Shown: positions 41,880 through 57,193, numbered from the stretch's first letter. The stretch: DNA of 64,000 nucleotides from Paenarthrobacter sp. DKR-5 (GCF_018531425.1 NZ_JAHBOI010000002.1:372001-436000); one strand, 5' to 3'. A program made the numbers and translations. Notes: a model not told the origin generated them from the letters alone.

Positions 41880-42755
41880 ATGCACCTGCTCCACTTCTAC
41901 GAGGACAACCGGGTCACCCTCGGGCTCAAAACGAGCCGCGGAATCTTCAACCTGCACAAAGCCGCCGAAAAACTGAACGAAACGGCAGCCGGCGACATGC
42001 AAGAACTCATCGCACAGGGAGAACCAGGGCTTGAAAAGATCAATGTCCTCTTCGAAAACGCCCGCGAACTCGATGAGCTCTACACCAGCGAAGAAGCAAC
42101 GCGATTTGCCCCGGCCGTCCTTCACCCTGAAAAAATCATCTGCGTGGGGCTGAACTACATTAACCATGCAGAAGAATCAAAGATGGAAATCCCCCAATCG
42201 CCGATCCTTTTCAACAAATACAACAACGCTCTCGCCGGCCATAAAGAACCTGTGAGCCTCCCTGCAGACGCCACACAGTTCGACTACGAGGCTGAACTGG
42301 TTGCAGTCATAGGAAAGCAGGCGCGCAACGTATCCGAAGAAGACGCCCTGGACCACGTCTTCGGGTACACGGTGGGAAACGACCTCTCGGCAAGGGACCT
42401 GCAATTCCGCACCGGACAGTGGATGCTCGGCAAGTCATCGGACGGCTTCGCCCCGCTGGGCCCGTATCTCGTCACACAGGACGAGATCGACCCAACGAAT
42501 CTGGCAATCCAGTGCGAAGTAAACGGTGCGGTCCGACAGAAGGCCAATACCAAAGATATGATCTTCAGCTGCGCCTACCTGATCAGCTACATCTCCCGGT
42601 ACATGACATTGGAGCCGGGCGATATCATCTTCACCGGAACACCAGACGGCGTCATCCTTGGATACCCCGAGAACAAGCAGAAATGGCTAAGCGCGGGTGA
42701 CGAAATCCGCATCGAGATTGAACAGATCGGCACCCTCGAAAACACGCTCGTCTGA
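41880..42755 (+). CDS. Fumarylacetoacetate hydrolase (FAH) family protein
   Basis: A 291-residue protein from ATG 41880 behind AAAGGAC. KIICVGLNYINHAEES starts the FAH fold, DYEAELVAVIGKQARNV and GNDLSARDLQFR carry the metal-binding acids, and DIIFTGTPDGVILG is the conserved C-terminal part. FAH-family members hydrolyse or isomerise beta-diketo or 2-hydroxydienoate acids, or decarboxylate oxaloacetate. The N-terminal 70 residues form the usual small domain. It ends the catabolic cluster; a terminator follows. Confidence 0.9.
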   Translation: MHLLHFYEDNRVTLGLKTSRGIFNLHKAAEKLNETAAGDMQELIAQGEPGLEKINVLFENARELDELYTSEEATRFAPAVLHPEKIICVGLNYINHAEESKMEIPQSPILFNKYNNALAGHKEPVSLPADATQFDYEAELVAVIGKQARNVSEEDALDHVFGYTVGNDLSARDLQFRTGQWMLGKSSDGFAPLGPYLVTQDEIDPTNLAIQCEVNGAVRQKANTKDMIFSCAYLISYISRYMTLEPGDIIFTGTPDGVILGYPENKQKWLSAGDEIRIEIEQIGTLENTLV

Positions 42756-43210
42756 ACCAAATAGACAAATCCCCGTGGAGGAAAGCAGGTGGCCCATGCA
42801 CCTAACCGCGCTCCACTGAGCAGCTGGCGACCAGCAAACACTCGATACAGAGGAAGTCGCCGCTAAATCCACACCAAATTACGGTAAGGGGCCCACCTCG
42901 CAACGCGAGTACTGGGTCCCTTACCGTCCCGATCCACCTCCTTCTGACTTCTCTACCCGACGGATCTTTGGCCCTGGTTCATCAGCCCCATTGCGCCTCG
43001 GCTGCCACGATTCAACCGGTCAGCGACATTGAGGCCCGCAACTATTCAGGCGCCTACTTTCCGGCGCCCGATTAGGGCACACCCCAACCTGACATTGTTC
43101 ATGGTCAGGAGCCCCGGGGTTGCTGTTTTTCTGAGCCCAGATGTCTGTCCCGCGGTAGGGGCTCGGAGGCGTCCCGGCTGCACGGGTGATGTGTTTCAAC
43201 TCTGTTGAGG
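42756..43210. other. Intergenic region with terminator
   Basis: 455 bases with no gene. A strong hairpin lies at 42881-42927; the rest shows no recognisable element or reading frame. Confidence 0.5.
42881..42927 (+). terminator. Terminator of the catabolic cluster
   Basis: Perfect arms ACGGTAAGGG (42881-42890) and CCCTTACCGT (42918-42927) with a further CCCA/TGGG pairing inside. Confidence 0.8.
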
Positions 43211-44090
43211 ATGCCGGAGTTCTCAATGTCGGCGGCGTTGACGGCTCGGTCCACGGGCAAGCCGGTGGAGGACCTGTCGCAGCGGACCGAGTCGACACGT
43301 GTTCTCGCCAACCCGGATTCGATCTGGACCCTGGATTGCTACAGCTGACCGAAGTTCACCCGCACGCCCGGCGGCACGTGGGAGGACGTGAACCCGGACC
43401 TGACGTTCACGAACGGCGGGGTCGCTCCGACGGCCGGCGGCCCTGACCTGTTGCTCTCCGACGGCAAGGCCCTCGCGAAAGGGGTATCGGATCTGGCGCA
43501 GCCGAAGGGAAAGGACTCCGCGGGCCGGTCAGCGCGTTTGTCGCTGGGCTGGGAAGGGACGCTGCCGAAGCCGGAACTGCGTGGCAGGAAGGCTGTCTAC
43601 GCGGCGCCCGCCGCGTCCGCGTCCCTGCAGGGCAGCAAGCCCGCCGACATCACAGTCGAGGCCACCCGGTACGGCTTCTCACACACGGTGACACTCGCGC
43701 GGCCGCCGCAGTCCAGGCTCGAGCTCCGGTTCCCGCTGACCCTCAGCCCCGGCCCGCAGGTGCAGGTCGCCAAGACCGGGGCCATCAATGTCACGGACAT
43801 GCGCGGCAGGATCGTGTTCTTCGCTCCCCGCCCGATGATGTGGGATACGCACAAAGACGAGCATTCAGGCCTGAACTCCCATCAGGCGCCGGTGGACGCA
43901 CGCATTGAGAAGACCGGAAACACCCCGGTGCTGGTGCTCACCCCGCCCGCCTCGTTCCTGTCCGATCCGTCGACAAGCTATCCGGTGACTGTCGATCCGA
44001 GCTGGTCCAGCGCGGTGTCCGGCGATACCTGGGTTCAGACGGATGCGACCCCGCCGCAGGACGGGTCCGGGGATCTGCGCGCCGGGGATG
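43211..44090 (+). pseudogene. Fragment of an RHS/DNRLRE-type secreted giant protein
   Basis: From 43211 the frame encodes LSQRTESTRVLANPDSIW, then a stop at 43346-43348, and afterwards PGGTWEDVNPDLTFTNGG, GLNSHQAPVDARIEKTGN, YPVTVDPSW and DTWVQTDATPP. These are the start-proximal modules of actinobacterial wall-associated RHS-repeat proteins. The signal peptide is missing, there is an in-frame stop, and the large RHS region is absent because an IS fragment joins at about 44090. Confidence 0.75.
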
Positions 44091-44092
44091 AT

Positions 44093-44187
44093 CCGCCTAC
44101 CGTTCGGAGTAAGGCGGGCATTACCGTGGGACATGAGGACCTCTTAATCGTTGGCTGTGTGGTAACCACCAACCTAAGAGGTCCTCA
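44093..44187 (-). mobile_element. IS481-type insertion sequence remnant
   Basis: Reading the minus strand, MSHGNARLTPNGRR (44134 down to 44093) resembles the first codons of IS481-family transposases. It is preceded by the inverted repeat TGAGGACCTCTTA (44134-44146) / TAAGAGGTCCTCA (44175-44187). The rest of the transposase is replaced by RHS sequence. So only the IS 5' end remains. Confidence 0.6.
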
Positions 44188-44230
44188 CCTATTCACGATG
44201 CAACCAACGTCCTGACTCAGTACAGCTAGG

Positions 44231-45025
44231 TCAGGCCTGCGACTCGTAACCGGATGGCATGAGTGAAATGCCGACACCGGACGCAATAAGGCGCAGTGTT
44301 GCCTGGGTGCTGGCGACTTCATCCATCCGACGCGGCTGGAAACCCCAAAGGCCCATCCATCTGCTGGTCGAAAGGAAGACTTCGTCACCAAGGCGCTCCA
44401 ATTCAGCCCGTGTAACTCCGGTCTGGGCGGCTAGCCGATGGTCGGTGGGGACGACTAGACACGATTCATCATTGGCTAGGTCAACCAGTTCAAACACATC
44501 GTTCGCGATCATATTGCGCACCAAGACGAGGTCGTCCTCCCCTGCGTCCGGTCCTGCCAGAGGATCGCGAAAAGGTCTTTCAGCAAGGGAAAAGGAAACC
44601 TCAGGGTACCTAACGCGCATCCTCGCGACCGTGCCTACCGCCAAGCCCACAGCGGAGCCAATAAAACCGACAGAGACGTGGCCTAGTTCACCCCGCCCAG
44701 CTCGGCGCGCCCGGTCGACGGTCCGCATGCTTTGTTCGAGCAGCCGGTCGCCCTCCTCATGGAGTTCGCGCCCCGCGTCGGTCAGGGCGCCCCCACGCGG
44801 TCCTCTTGTCAGGAGCCGTACACCAATTTGGGCCACCAGCGTCTGGATTTGGCGACTCAGGGTCGGTTGCGCAACGCACAAGCGTTTCGCGGCCCTGCCA
44901 AAATGCAGTTCCTCGGTGAGGCTAGCGACTGTGAGGCCTTGTTGCTCGCGGCTCTTCGGGTCCCGCCACAGCACCATGTAGGACGATGAACCGTCCTTTT
45001 TGGTGCGTTTGCGAATGCTGGCCAC
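44231..45025 (-). pseudogene. Integrase N-terminus fused to LysR fragment
   Basis: A 264-residue continuous frame. The first ~33 residues (MASIRKRTKKDGSSSYMVLW, RDPKSREQQGLT) look like the start of a phage-type tyrosine integrase. From about residue 34 it is LysR: EELHFGRAAKRLCVAQPTLS, then SRQIQTL and the effector domain with LGHVSVGFIGSAVG and LVVPTDHRLA. LysR lacks its first ~15 and last ~50 residues, so both parents are incomplete. The frame lies next to the tRNA-Leu where an integrase gene is expected. A function for the hybrid cannot be excluded but is unlikely. Confidence 0.75.
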
Positions 45026-45097
45026 ACAGAAAACGTTACGCCGCTGTCAACACATTCCGCGGTTTTGTCAACACCTAACGAGGAAACAGGTCCTTGA

Positions 45098-45133
45098 CCT
45101 GCGCATGCATTGTGCCCGAGGTGGGACTCGAAC
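45098..45133 (-). repeat. Right att-like repeat at the tRNA-Leu 3' end
   Basis: Direct repeat partner of 27102-27137 (34/36 identical; mismatches at positions 7 and 11). It covers the 3' 21 bases of the tRNA gene plus 15 bases of flank. Confidence 0.8.
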
Positions 45134-45194
45134 CCACACACCTTTCGATACCGCATTTTGAGTGCGGCGCGTCTGCCAATTCCGCCACTCGGGC
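45113..45194 (-). tRNA. tRNA-Leu (anticodon CAA)
   Basis: Read on the minus strand, the acceptor stem GCCCGAG pairs with CTCGGGC, the anticodon stem CCGCA/TGCGG encloses CTCAAAA (anticodon CAA), a long variable arm follows, and the T arm is GTGGG-TTCGAGT-CCCAC. CCA is not encoded. The long variable arm fits Leu. The 3' end is the integration target of the island. Confidence 0.95.
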
Positions 45195-45358
45195 CAGCGT
45201 GCTCAACCGGTCCCGCTTGCGATGATGATCACACCGCAGGAATCCGGACCGTTGCGCGAAACCACTCTACATGCCGATAGGCTGTTTCTGTGAACCCGCG
45301 TTCGCGGCTGTACATCCCCTCCGGAGCTTGTGCTTCGGATCGTCGTCAAGGAGCAACC

Positions 45359-45964
45359 GTGTCAGAGAAAACGGAGCCGATCGCAGAGAACACCCCTGCT
45401 CGCCGCGTGATTGTCGCTGAGGACGAGACGCTGATCCGCCTCGACATCATCGAGATCCTGAAGGAAGAGGGCTACGACGTCGTCGCCGAGGCTGACAACG
45501 GCGAAAAGGCCGTCCAGCTGGCCGAGGAGCTCAAGCCTGACCTGGTGCTCATGGACGTCAAGATGCCGGTCATGGACGGCATCTCCGCCGCGGAGAAGAT
45601 CGTCAAGGCACGCATCGCCCCGGTGGTGCTGCTGACGGCGTTCAGCCAGAAGGAACTGGTCGAGCGCGCCCGCGACGCCGGCGCCATGGCCTACGTGGTC
45701 AAGCCCTTCACCCCGGCGGACCTGGTGCCCGCCCTGGAGATCGCGCTGTCCCGCCACGAGGAGATTAAGGCCCTCGAGAACGAGGTCTCGGACCTGCAGG
45801 AACAGTTCGCCACCCGTAAGCTCGTGGAGCGTGCGAAGAGCCTGCTGACCACCAAGATGGGTCTGACCGAACCCGAGGCGTTCCGCTGGATCCAGAAGAC
45901 CTCGATGGACCGCCGCCTGAGCATGCGCGAAGTCGCCGAGACCATCATCAACCAGGTCAACTAG
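45359..45964 (+). CDS. pdtaR: ANTAR-domain response regulator
   Basis: A 201-residue protein from GTG 45359 behind AAGGAG. The receiver domain has EDETLIRLD (acid pocket), LVLMDVKMPVMDG (phosphorylated Asp), LLTAFSQ and VVKPF (Lys). The C-terminal ANTAR domain (RKLVERAKSLLTTKMGLTE, then EAFRWIQKTSMDRR) binds paired RNA hairpins and acts as a transcription antiterminator. This is the actinobacterial PdtaR type; its kinase PdtaS is not in the window. It is convergent with pyk, with a strong shared terminator between. Confidence 0.93.
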   Translation: MSEKTEPIAENTPARRVIVAEDETLIRLDIIEILKEEGYDVVAEADNGEKAVQLAEELKPDLVLMDVKMPVMDGISAAEKIVKARIAPVVLLTAFSQKELVERARDAGAMAYVVKPFTPADLVPALEIALSRHEEIKALENEVSDLQEQFATRKLVERAKSLLTTKMGLTEPEAFRWIQKTSMDRRLSMREVAETIINQVN

Positions 45965-45990
45965 GGCCTGCCAGCCAGCCAACCGGCATC

Positions 45991-46043
45991 AGACCAAGGG
46001 AGCGGCCCCGCAGTCGAAAACTGCGGGGCCGCTCCCTTGGTCT
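45991..46043. terminator. Bidirectional terminator pdtaR / pyk
   Basis: A perfect 23-bp inverted repeat (AGACCAAGGGAGCGG... to its complement, arms 45991-46013 and 46021-46043, loop TCGAAAA) between the two convergent genes. Confidence 0.92.
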
Positions 46044-46051
46044 GGAAGAGC

Positions 46052-47614
46052 CTAGGAAACCGGCGCCTCGCCCGAGGCAACCTCACCGGCGCTGGCGCTT
46101 TCGGCCACCGACGGGGTGTCACCCACCGAGCGGGTCTTCTTCTTCTTTTCCGGCCACGGGCCGAGCTTCTCCTTGTTGACCTTGCCACTGTGCGCGGTAT
46201 CGGACAGGTCCCCGACCTTGTGGACCTTCAAGGAGTTGGTCGAGCCGACCTGTCCGGGAGGCGAACCGGCAGCGATGACGACGAGGTCGTCGTTCTGCAC
46301 GAGGCCGCGCTCAAGAAGCTCGCGGTCCACCTGGGCGGTCATGGCGTCGGTGTGGTCCACCATGTCCACCAGGATCGGCTGGATGCCCCAGGTGAGCGCC
46401 AGCTGGTTGCGGACCTGCTCGATCGGGGTGAAGGCGAACACCGGCTTCAGCGGCCGCAGGCGGGACAGGCGGCGTGCCGAGTCACCGGACTGCGTGAACG
46501 TCGCAATGTACTTCACGTCCAGCTGGTCCGCGATCTCCACGGCCGCGCGGGTGATGGCGCCGCCGCGGGTCTTGGGCTTGGTGCCCAGCGGGGGCACGCG
46601 CTCCAGGCCGTGCTCCTCGGTGGATTCGATGATCCGTGCCATGGTCTTCACGGTGTCGATCGGGAACTTGCCCACGCTCGTCTCACCGGAGAGCATAACG
46701 GCATCCGCGCCGTCGAGCACAGCGTTGGCGCAGTCGGACGCCTCGGCGCGGGTCGGACGCGGGTTGTCGATCATGGACTCGAGGACCTGGGTGGCGACGA
46801 TGACCGGCTTGGCCCAGCGGCGGGCGAGCTCGACGGCCCGCTTCTGCACGATCGGAACCTCTTCCAGCGGCAGCTCCACGCCGAGGTCGCCGCGGGCCAC
46901 CATGATGGCGTCGAACGCGTCGATGATCTCGTGCAGCTGCGCGACAGCCTGCGGCTTCTCGATCTTGGCGATGACCGGAACGCGCCGGCCCTCCTCGTCC
47001 ATGATCTGGTGCACGCGGTTGATGTCCGACGCGTCCCGCACGAAGGACAGGGCCACCATGTCCACGCCGCGGCGCAGGGCCCAGCGCAGGTCGTCCTGGT
47101 CCTTCTCGCTCAGCGCGGGCACGTTGACGGCCACGCCGGGGAGGTTGATGCCCTTGTTGTTGGACACGGTGCCCGGAACGGTGACGACGGCGGTGACCTT
47201 GACGGCGTCGACGGCGGTGGCGCGCAGGGCGACCTTGCCGTCGTCGATGAGCAGGGTGTCGCCGACGTTGACGTCGTCGGTCAGGCTCTTGAGCGTGGTG
47301 GAGCAGATGTCCTTGGTGCCCGGGACGTCCTCGGTGGTGATGGTGAAGATGTCACCCTCGGCCAGGTCGTGGGGTCCGTCGACGAAGCGGCCGAGCCGGA
47401 TCTTCGGGCCCTGCAGGTCGGCCATGATGCCAACGGCCTTGCCAAGCTCGTCCGCAGCCTTGCGGACATTCTCATAGGTGTTGTCGTGCACACTGTAGTC
47501 GCCGTGGCTCATGTTCATACGGGCGACGTCGACACCCGCCTTCAGGACAGCCAGTGTGTTTTCGTAGCTGGCGATTGCCGGCCCGAAAGTAGCAACGATT
47601 TTTGCGCGTCTCAT
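46052..47614 (-). CDS. pyk: Pyruvate kinase
   Basis: A 520-residue enzyme of glycolysis that makes pyruvate and ATP from phosphoenolpyruvate. RRAKIVATFGPA, RMNMSHGDY, DLQGPKIRLG, IAKIEKPQAV (catalytic Lys), ARGDLGVELP, and MLSGETSVGKFP are all present. The C-terminal allosteric domain ends near residue 475, after which an extra ~45-residue Lys-, Ser- and Glu-rich tail (EKKKKTRSVGDTP) occurs that typical enzymes lack. It is convergent with pdtaR and follows gltD on the same strand after a 65-nt gap. Confidence 0.95.
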   Translation of the reverse strand: MRRAKIVATFGPAIASYENTLAVLKAGVDVARMNMSHGDYSVHDNTYENVRKAADELGKAVGIMADLQGPKIRLGRFVDGPHDLAEGDIFTITTEDVPGTKDICSTTLKSLTDDVNVGDTLLIDDGKVALRATAVDAVKVTAVVTVPGTVSNNKGINLPGVAVNVPALSEKDQDDLRWALRRGVDMVALSFVRDASDINRVHQIMDEEGRRVPVIAKIEKPQAVAQLHEIIDAFDAIMVARGDLGVELPLEEVPIVQKRAVELARRWAKPVIVATQVLESMIDNPRPTRAEASDCANAVLDGADAVMLSGETSVGKFPIDTVKTMARIIESTEEHGLERVPPLGTKPKTRGGAITRAAVEIADQLDVKYIATFTQSGDSARRLSRLRPLKPVFAFTPIEQVRNQLALTWGIQPILVDMVDHTDAMTAQVDRELLERGLVQNDDLVVIAAGSPPGQVGSTNSLKVHKVGDLSDTAHSGKVNKEKLGPWPEKKKKTRSVGDTPSVAESASAGEVASGEAPVS

Positions 47615-47679
47615 ATACCTAGCCTAGTTGTAGTGGGCTTTATTGAAGTTGTCCGGCCGGTGAATTCCCGGTGCCCGGG

Positions 47680-53725
<6,046 letters not shown>

Positions 53726-53827
53726 GGAGATGGGTCCTTCCTCCAGTTGGAGCTTACGGAGGGGACAACGCTGGCCCCACGTCGTCCCGGCAGGCGAAGC
53801 TGCCGTCGCGATGTGTCACTGACGGAA

Positions 53828-53855
53828 ATTCTATGGCAGCCGGGCGCGGTTCAAG
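53828..53855 (-). promoter_or_regulatory. Probable gltB promoter
   Basis: On the minus strand CTTGAA (53850-53855), a 16-nt spacer and TAGAAT (53828-53833) resemble a sigma-70-type promoter, leaving a leader of about 95 nt before gltB. The interval 53726-54003 contains no gene. Confidence 0.5.
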
Positions 53856-54003
53856 GATCGTAACCGTCCCCCCGATGCCATCGCCGAGGGGCCGCGGAAC
53901 CGCTTTCGTTCCGCTCCCTTATCCGGCGTTCGCCACGTCATCGTGGCGCGGCACGAGGCGGGAGGTAACCCGCTTGTCGAGCCCGAGTGTCCGGTCCGGT
54001 GCG

Positions 54004-55041
54004 CTACGTGGCTTCCGTGTCCGGTTCGGCAGTTTTGAGGCTGCCCTTTTGGTTATCAAGGAGGGTACCACGCACGCCAGCATCCGAGACAGCAGGGTCC
54101 GACCCCCGGACTTTCGAAGGATCGTCCGCCTCGTCGAGGTAGACGCTACGGCCCTCGTCCGGGCCCGCGCCCCCGTCCTCCGCGCGGCCGCTCCCGGCCC
54201 TGACGCTGAGCACGATGAACACCGCGGCGGAGGCAACGAAGACCAGGATGCTGGTCCAGACGTTCAGCCTCGTGGTGAGCCCGAAAAGGCTGACCTGCTC
54301 GGCGTCGTCGATGCGCAGGGCCTCAATCCACACCCGTCCGAGCGTGTAGTACATCGCGTAGAGCCAGAACAGGCGGCCGCGGGTGAAGGTGAAACGGCGG
54401 TCCAGCAGCAGCAGGATGCCGACGCCGGCCAGGCTCCACAGCGACTCGTACAGGAACGTCGGGTGGAACAGCGTGTCGGCCGGAAACCCGGGCGGAAAGT
54501 TCGGGTTCGAAGGATCGATCCGCAGGCCCCATGGCAGCGTGGTGGGGCCGCCGAAGAGTTCCTGGTTGAAGTAGTTGCCCCACCGGCCGATCGCCTGCGC
54601 CAGCAGCAGGCCGGGAGCCGCCGCGTCCATGAACGCGCTGAGCTTGACGCCGGCCCGCCGGCAGCCGATCCACGCCCCGACGGCGCCGAGCAGGACGGCG
54701 CCCCAGATGCCCAGGCCGCCGCGCCAGATCTGCGGGATCAGGGACAGGTCACCGGTGCCGTCGAAACCAGGGCCGAAGTAGGCATCCGGGGAGGACACGA
54801 CGTGGTAGAGCCGGCCGCCGATGATGCCGAACGGGATGGCCCAGATGGCGATGTCCCAAATTGAGCCTTCGGGGCCTCCGCGGCGCTTCCAGCGCACCTG
54901 GGTGAGCGCGATGGCAGCCACAATGCCGAGCAGGATGCACAGCGCGTACGCGTGGATCCTGACCGGTCCGAGGTCGAACCCGGACCAGCCGGGGCTCGGA
55001 ATGCTCAGCGGAACGGCTGCGGCGAAGCGGCCGAAGTTCAT
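54004..55041 (-). CDS. lgt: Prolipoprotein diacylglyceryl transferase
   Basis: A 345-residue, seven-helix membrane enzyme that moves diacylglycerol from phosphatidylglycerol to the lipobox cysteine of lipoproteins. GPVRIHAYALCILLGI is the first helix, AIGRWGNYFNQELFG is the Lgt signature with its Arg, Asn and Glu, and FLYESLWSLAGV follows. The ~60-residue acidic C-terminal tail is typical of actinobacteria and ends DTEAT. It overlaps trpA by 4 nt (ATGA). Confidence 0.95.
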   Translation of the reverse strand: MNFGRFAAAVPLSIPSPGWSGFDLGPVRIHAYALCILLGIVAAIALTQVRWKRRGGPEGSIWDIAIWAIPFGIIGGRLYHVVSSPDAYFGPGFDGTGDLSLIPQIWRGGLGIWGAVLLGAVGAWIGCRRAGVKLSAFMDAAAPGLLLAQAIGRWGNYFNQELFGGPTTLPWGLRIDPSNPNFPPGFPADTLFHPTFLYESLWSLAGVGILLLLDRRFTFTRGRLFWLYAMYYTLGRVWIEALRIDDAEQVSLFGLTTRLNVWTSILVFVASAAVFIVLSVRAGSGRAEDGGAGPDEGRSVYLDEADDPSKVRGSDPAVSDAGVRGTLLDNQKGSLKTAEPDTEAT

Positions 55042-55862
55042 GCGCCGCCCTTGGCGGCCGGGGCAAGCCCGGAGGACAGTTCCTTGGTCAGTGCTGCCAC
55101 GGCAGGCACCCCGCCGTCGCGGATCGCGGCGACCAGGGCCGTGCCGACAATCACGCCGTCCGCGTAGGCGGCGATTTCCCGCACGTGGTCCGCGTTCGAA
55201 ACGCCCAGGCCCACGCAGACACGCTCAGCGCCCGCGGCGCGGGTGTCCGCGACGAGCTTCTCGGCCACGTTGCTGACCGCCGTCCGGGCGCCGGTCACGC
55301 CCATGATGGACACGGCGTAGACGAAGCCGCGGCTCGCGGCGACGGTGCTGGCCAGGCGCTGCGGAGTGGAGGAGGGCGCCACGAGGAAGACCCTGTCCAG
55401 ACCGTACTTGTCCGAGGCTTCCATCCAGTCGGCGGCTTCGTCCGGGATCAGGTCCGGCGTGATCAGCCCGGCTCCCCCGGCCTCGGCCAGCCGGCGCGCG
55501 AAGTCGTCCACGCCGAGCCGCACGACAGGGTTCCAGTAGGTCATGACGAGCACGGCGGCGTCGGTGGCGGCGGTGATGCCGGCGACGACGTCGAACACGC
55601 TGGCGACGCGGAAGCCGTCCGCGATGGCCTGTGTCGTGGCGGCCTGGATGACCGAGCCGTCCATGACAGGGTCGGAGTACGGGATGCCGATCTCGATGAG
55701 GTCGGCGCCGTTGCGGGCCATCGCGATGCCGGCGTCAATCGTCGCCTGCACGGAGGGGTAGCCAGCCGGCAGGTAGCCGATCAGGGCAGCACGGCCCTGG
55801 GCTCGCGCGCGGTCGATGGCGGCGGCCGCCTTGGAGCCAGTGCTCTGCTCGGTTCCGGTCAC
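55038..55862 (-). CDS. trpA: Tryptophan synthase alpha chain
   Basis: A 274-residue TIM barrel starting at GTG 55862, which overlaps the trpB stop (GTGA). [22 protein letters not shown] (catalytic Glu and Asp), [19 protein letters not shown] and [10 protein letters not shown] are the usual elements. It splits indole-3-glycerol phosphate to indole, passed to TrpB. Confidence 0.96.
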   Translation of the reverse strand: MTGTEQSTGSKAAAAIDRARAQGRAALIGYLPAGYPSVQATIDAGIAMARNGADLIEIGIPYSDPVMDGSVIQAATTQAIADGFRVASVFDVVAGITAATDAAVLVMTYWNPVVRLGVDDFARRLAEAGGAGLITPDLIPDEAADWMEASDKYGLDRVFLVAPSSTPQRLASTVAASRGFVYAVSIMGVTGARTAVSNVAEKLVADTRAAGAERVCVGLGVSNADHVREIAAYADGVIVGTALVAAIRDGGVPAVAALTKELSSGLAPAAKGGA

Positions 55863-57193
55863 AGCTGTTCGCCTTCCTTGCCGATTTCTGCTTCGGCGCT
55901 GTTGTCGTCCAGCAGGTCGAACCATTCCGCGGCGGTCGCCACGTCCTTGTCGCCGCGGCCGGAGAGGTTCACAATCACGACGGCGTCCGAGACGTCCCCG
56001 CGTTCGGCGGCCATGCGCTGACCCACCTTGATGGCGCCGGCCAGTGCGTGCGAGGACTCGATGGCCGGGATGATGCCCTCGGTCCGGCAGAGCAGCCGGA
56101 AGGCGTCCATGGCCTCGGCGTCCGTGATCGGCTCGTAGCTGACCCGGCCGATGTCGGCGAGGTATGCGTGTTCGGGCCCGACACCGGGGTAGTCCAGGCC
56201 GGCGGAGATGGAGTGGGACTCCACCGTCTGGCCGTCTTCGTCCTGCATCAGGTAGCTGCGGGCTCCGTGCAACACGCCGGGGCGGCCGAGGGTGATGGTG
56301 GCCGCGTGGCGGCCGGACTCGACGCCCTCGCCGCCTGCTTCGAAGCCGTAGAGCTTCACCGAGGGGTCGTCGAGGAAGCCGTGGAAGATGCCGATCGCGT
56401 TGGAGCCGCCGCCGATGCAGGCGCAAACGGCGTCCGGCAGCTTGCCGGTCTGTTCCAGCACCTGGGCGCGGGCTTCTTCACCGATGACCTCGTGGAAGTA
56501 GCGGACCATCGCCGGGAAGGGGTGGGCCCCGGCGGCAGTTCCGAGCAGGTAGTGTGTGGTGTCCACGTTCGCCACCCAGTCGCGCAACGCGTCATTGATG
56601 GCGTCCTTGAGGGTCTGCGAACCGTTGGTGACGGGGACCACTTCAGCGCCGAGGAGCTTCATGCGCGCCACGTTCAGCGCCTGCCGGCGGGTGTCCTCCG
56701 CGCCCATGTAGACCACGCATTCCAGGCCCAGCAGGGCAGCCGCCGTCGCGCTCGCTACTCCGTGCTGGCCGGCGCCGGTCTCGGCGATCACGCGGGTCTT
56801 ACCCATCCGCTTCGCCAGCAGCGCCTGCCCGAGCACGTTGTTGATCTTGTGCGAGCCGGTGTGGTTCAGGTCCTCGCGCTTGAGGAAGATCCGCACTCCC
56901 CCGGCGTGCTGCGAGAAGCGCTTGGCTTCGGTGAGCAGCGACGGGCGGCCCGAGTAGTTCTTGTTAAGGTCAGCGATTTGGGCGATGAACTCCGGATCCG
57001 CCTTGGCCTTCTCGAAGGTGTCCTCGAGTTCGTCCAGCGCAGCGATCAGCGATTCGGGCATCCAACGGCCACCGTACGGGCCGAAGTAAGGGCCGGAGGC
57101 ATGCCGCAGGCTTTCCTTGCCCTCCAGGAATGCCTCGGCAGGGCCCGCTGTTTCGTCATTCGTTCCCGAGGTTACCGAGGGTGAATCCACCAT
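55859..57193 (-). CDS. trpB: Tryptophan synthase beta chain
   Basis: A 444-residue PLP enzyme. [12 protein letters not shown] at the start, [26 protein letters not shown] (PLP Lys), [10 protein letters not shown], and [10 protein letters not shown] (phosphate clamp) are present. ATG 57193 is better spaced from the GGTGGGA site than the GTG at 57202. It condenses indole with serine to tryptophan. Confidence 0.96.
   Translation of the reverse strand: MVDSPSVTSGTNDETAGPAEAFLEGKESLRHASGPYFGPYGGRWMPESLIAALDELEDTFEKAKADPEFIAQIADLNKNYSGRPSLLTEAKRFSQHAGGVRIFLKREDLNHTGSHKINNVLGQALLAKRMGKTRVIAETGAGQHGVASATAAALLGLECVVYMGAEDTRRQALNVARMKLLGAEVVPVTNGSQTLKDAINDALRDWVANVDTTHYLLGTAAGAHPFPAMVRYFHEVIGEEARAQVLEQTGKLPDAVCACIGGGSNAIGIFHGFLDDPSVKLYGFEAGGEGVESGRHAATITLGRPGVLHGARSYLMQDEDGQTVESHSISAGLDYPGVGPEHAYLADIGRVSYEPITDAEAMDAFRLLCRTEGIIPAIESSHALAGAIKVGQRMAAERGDVSDAVVIVNLSGRGDKDVATAAEWFDLLDDNSAEAEIGKEGEQL

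Larger units (their letters stand above)
27102..45133. mobile_element. Putative decayed tRNA-Leu genomic island (18.0 kb)
   Basis: Direct repeats at 27102-27137 and 45098-45133 (34 of 36 bases identical) bound the segment. The right copy is the 3' end of an intact tRNA-Leu and its flank; the left copy is an orphan with the tRNA 3' end in the same orientation. This is the arrangement left by integrase-mediated insertion at a tRNA 3' end. An integrase N-terminal fragment lies next to the tRNA (44231-45025), and pseudogenes, an IS remnant and catabolic cargo fill the interior. No intact integrase or excisionase was found, so it is likely immobile. Confidence 0.7.
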
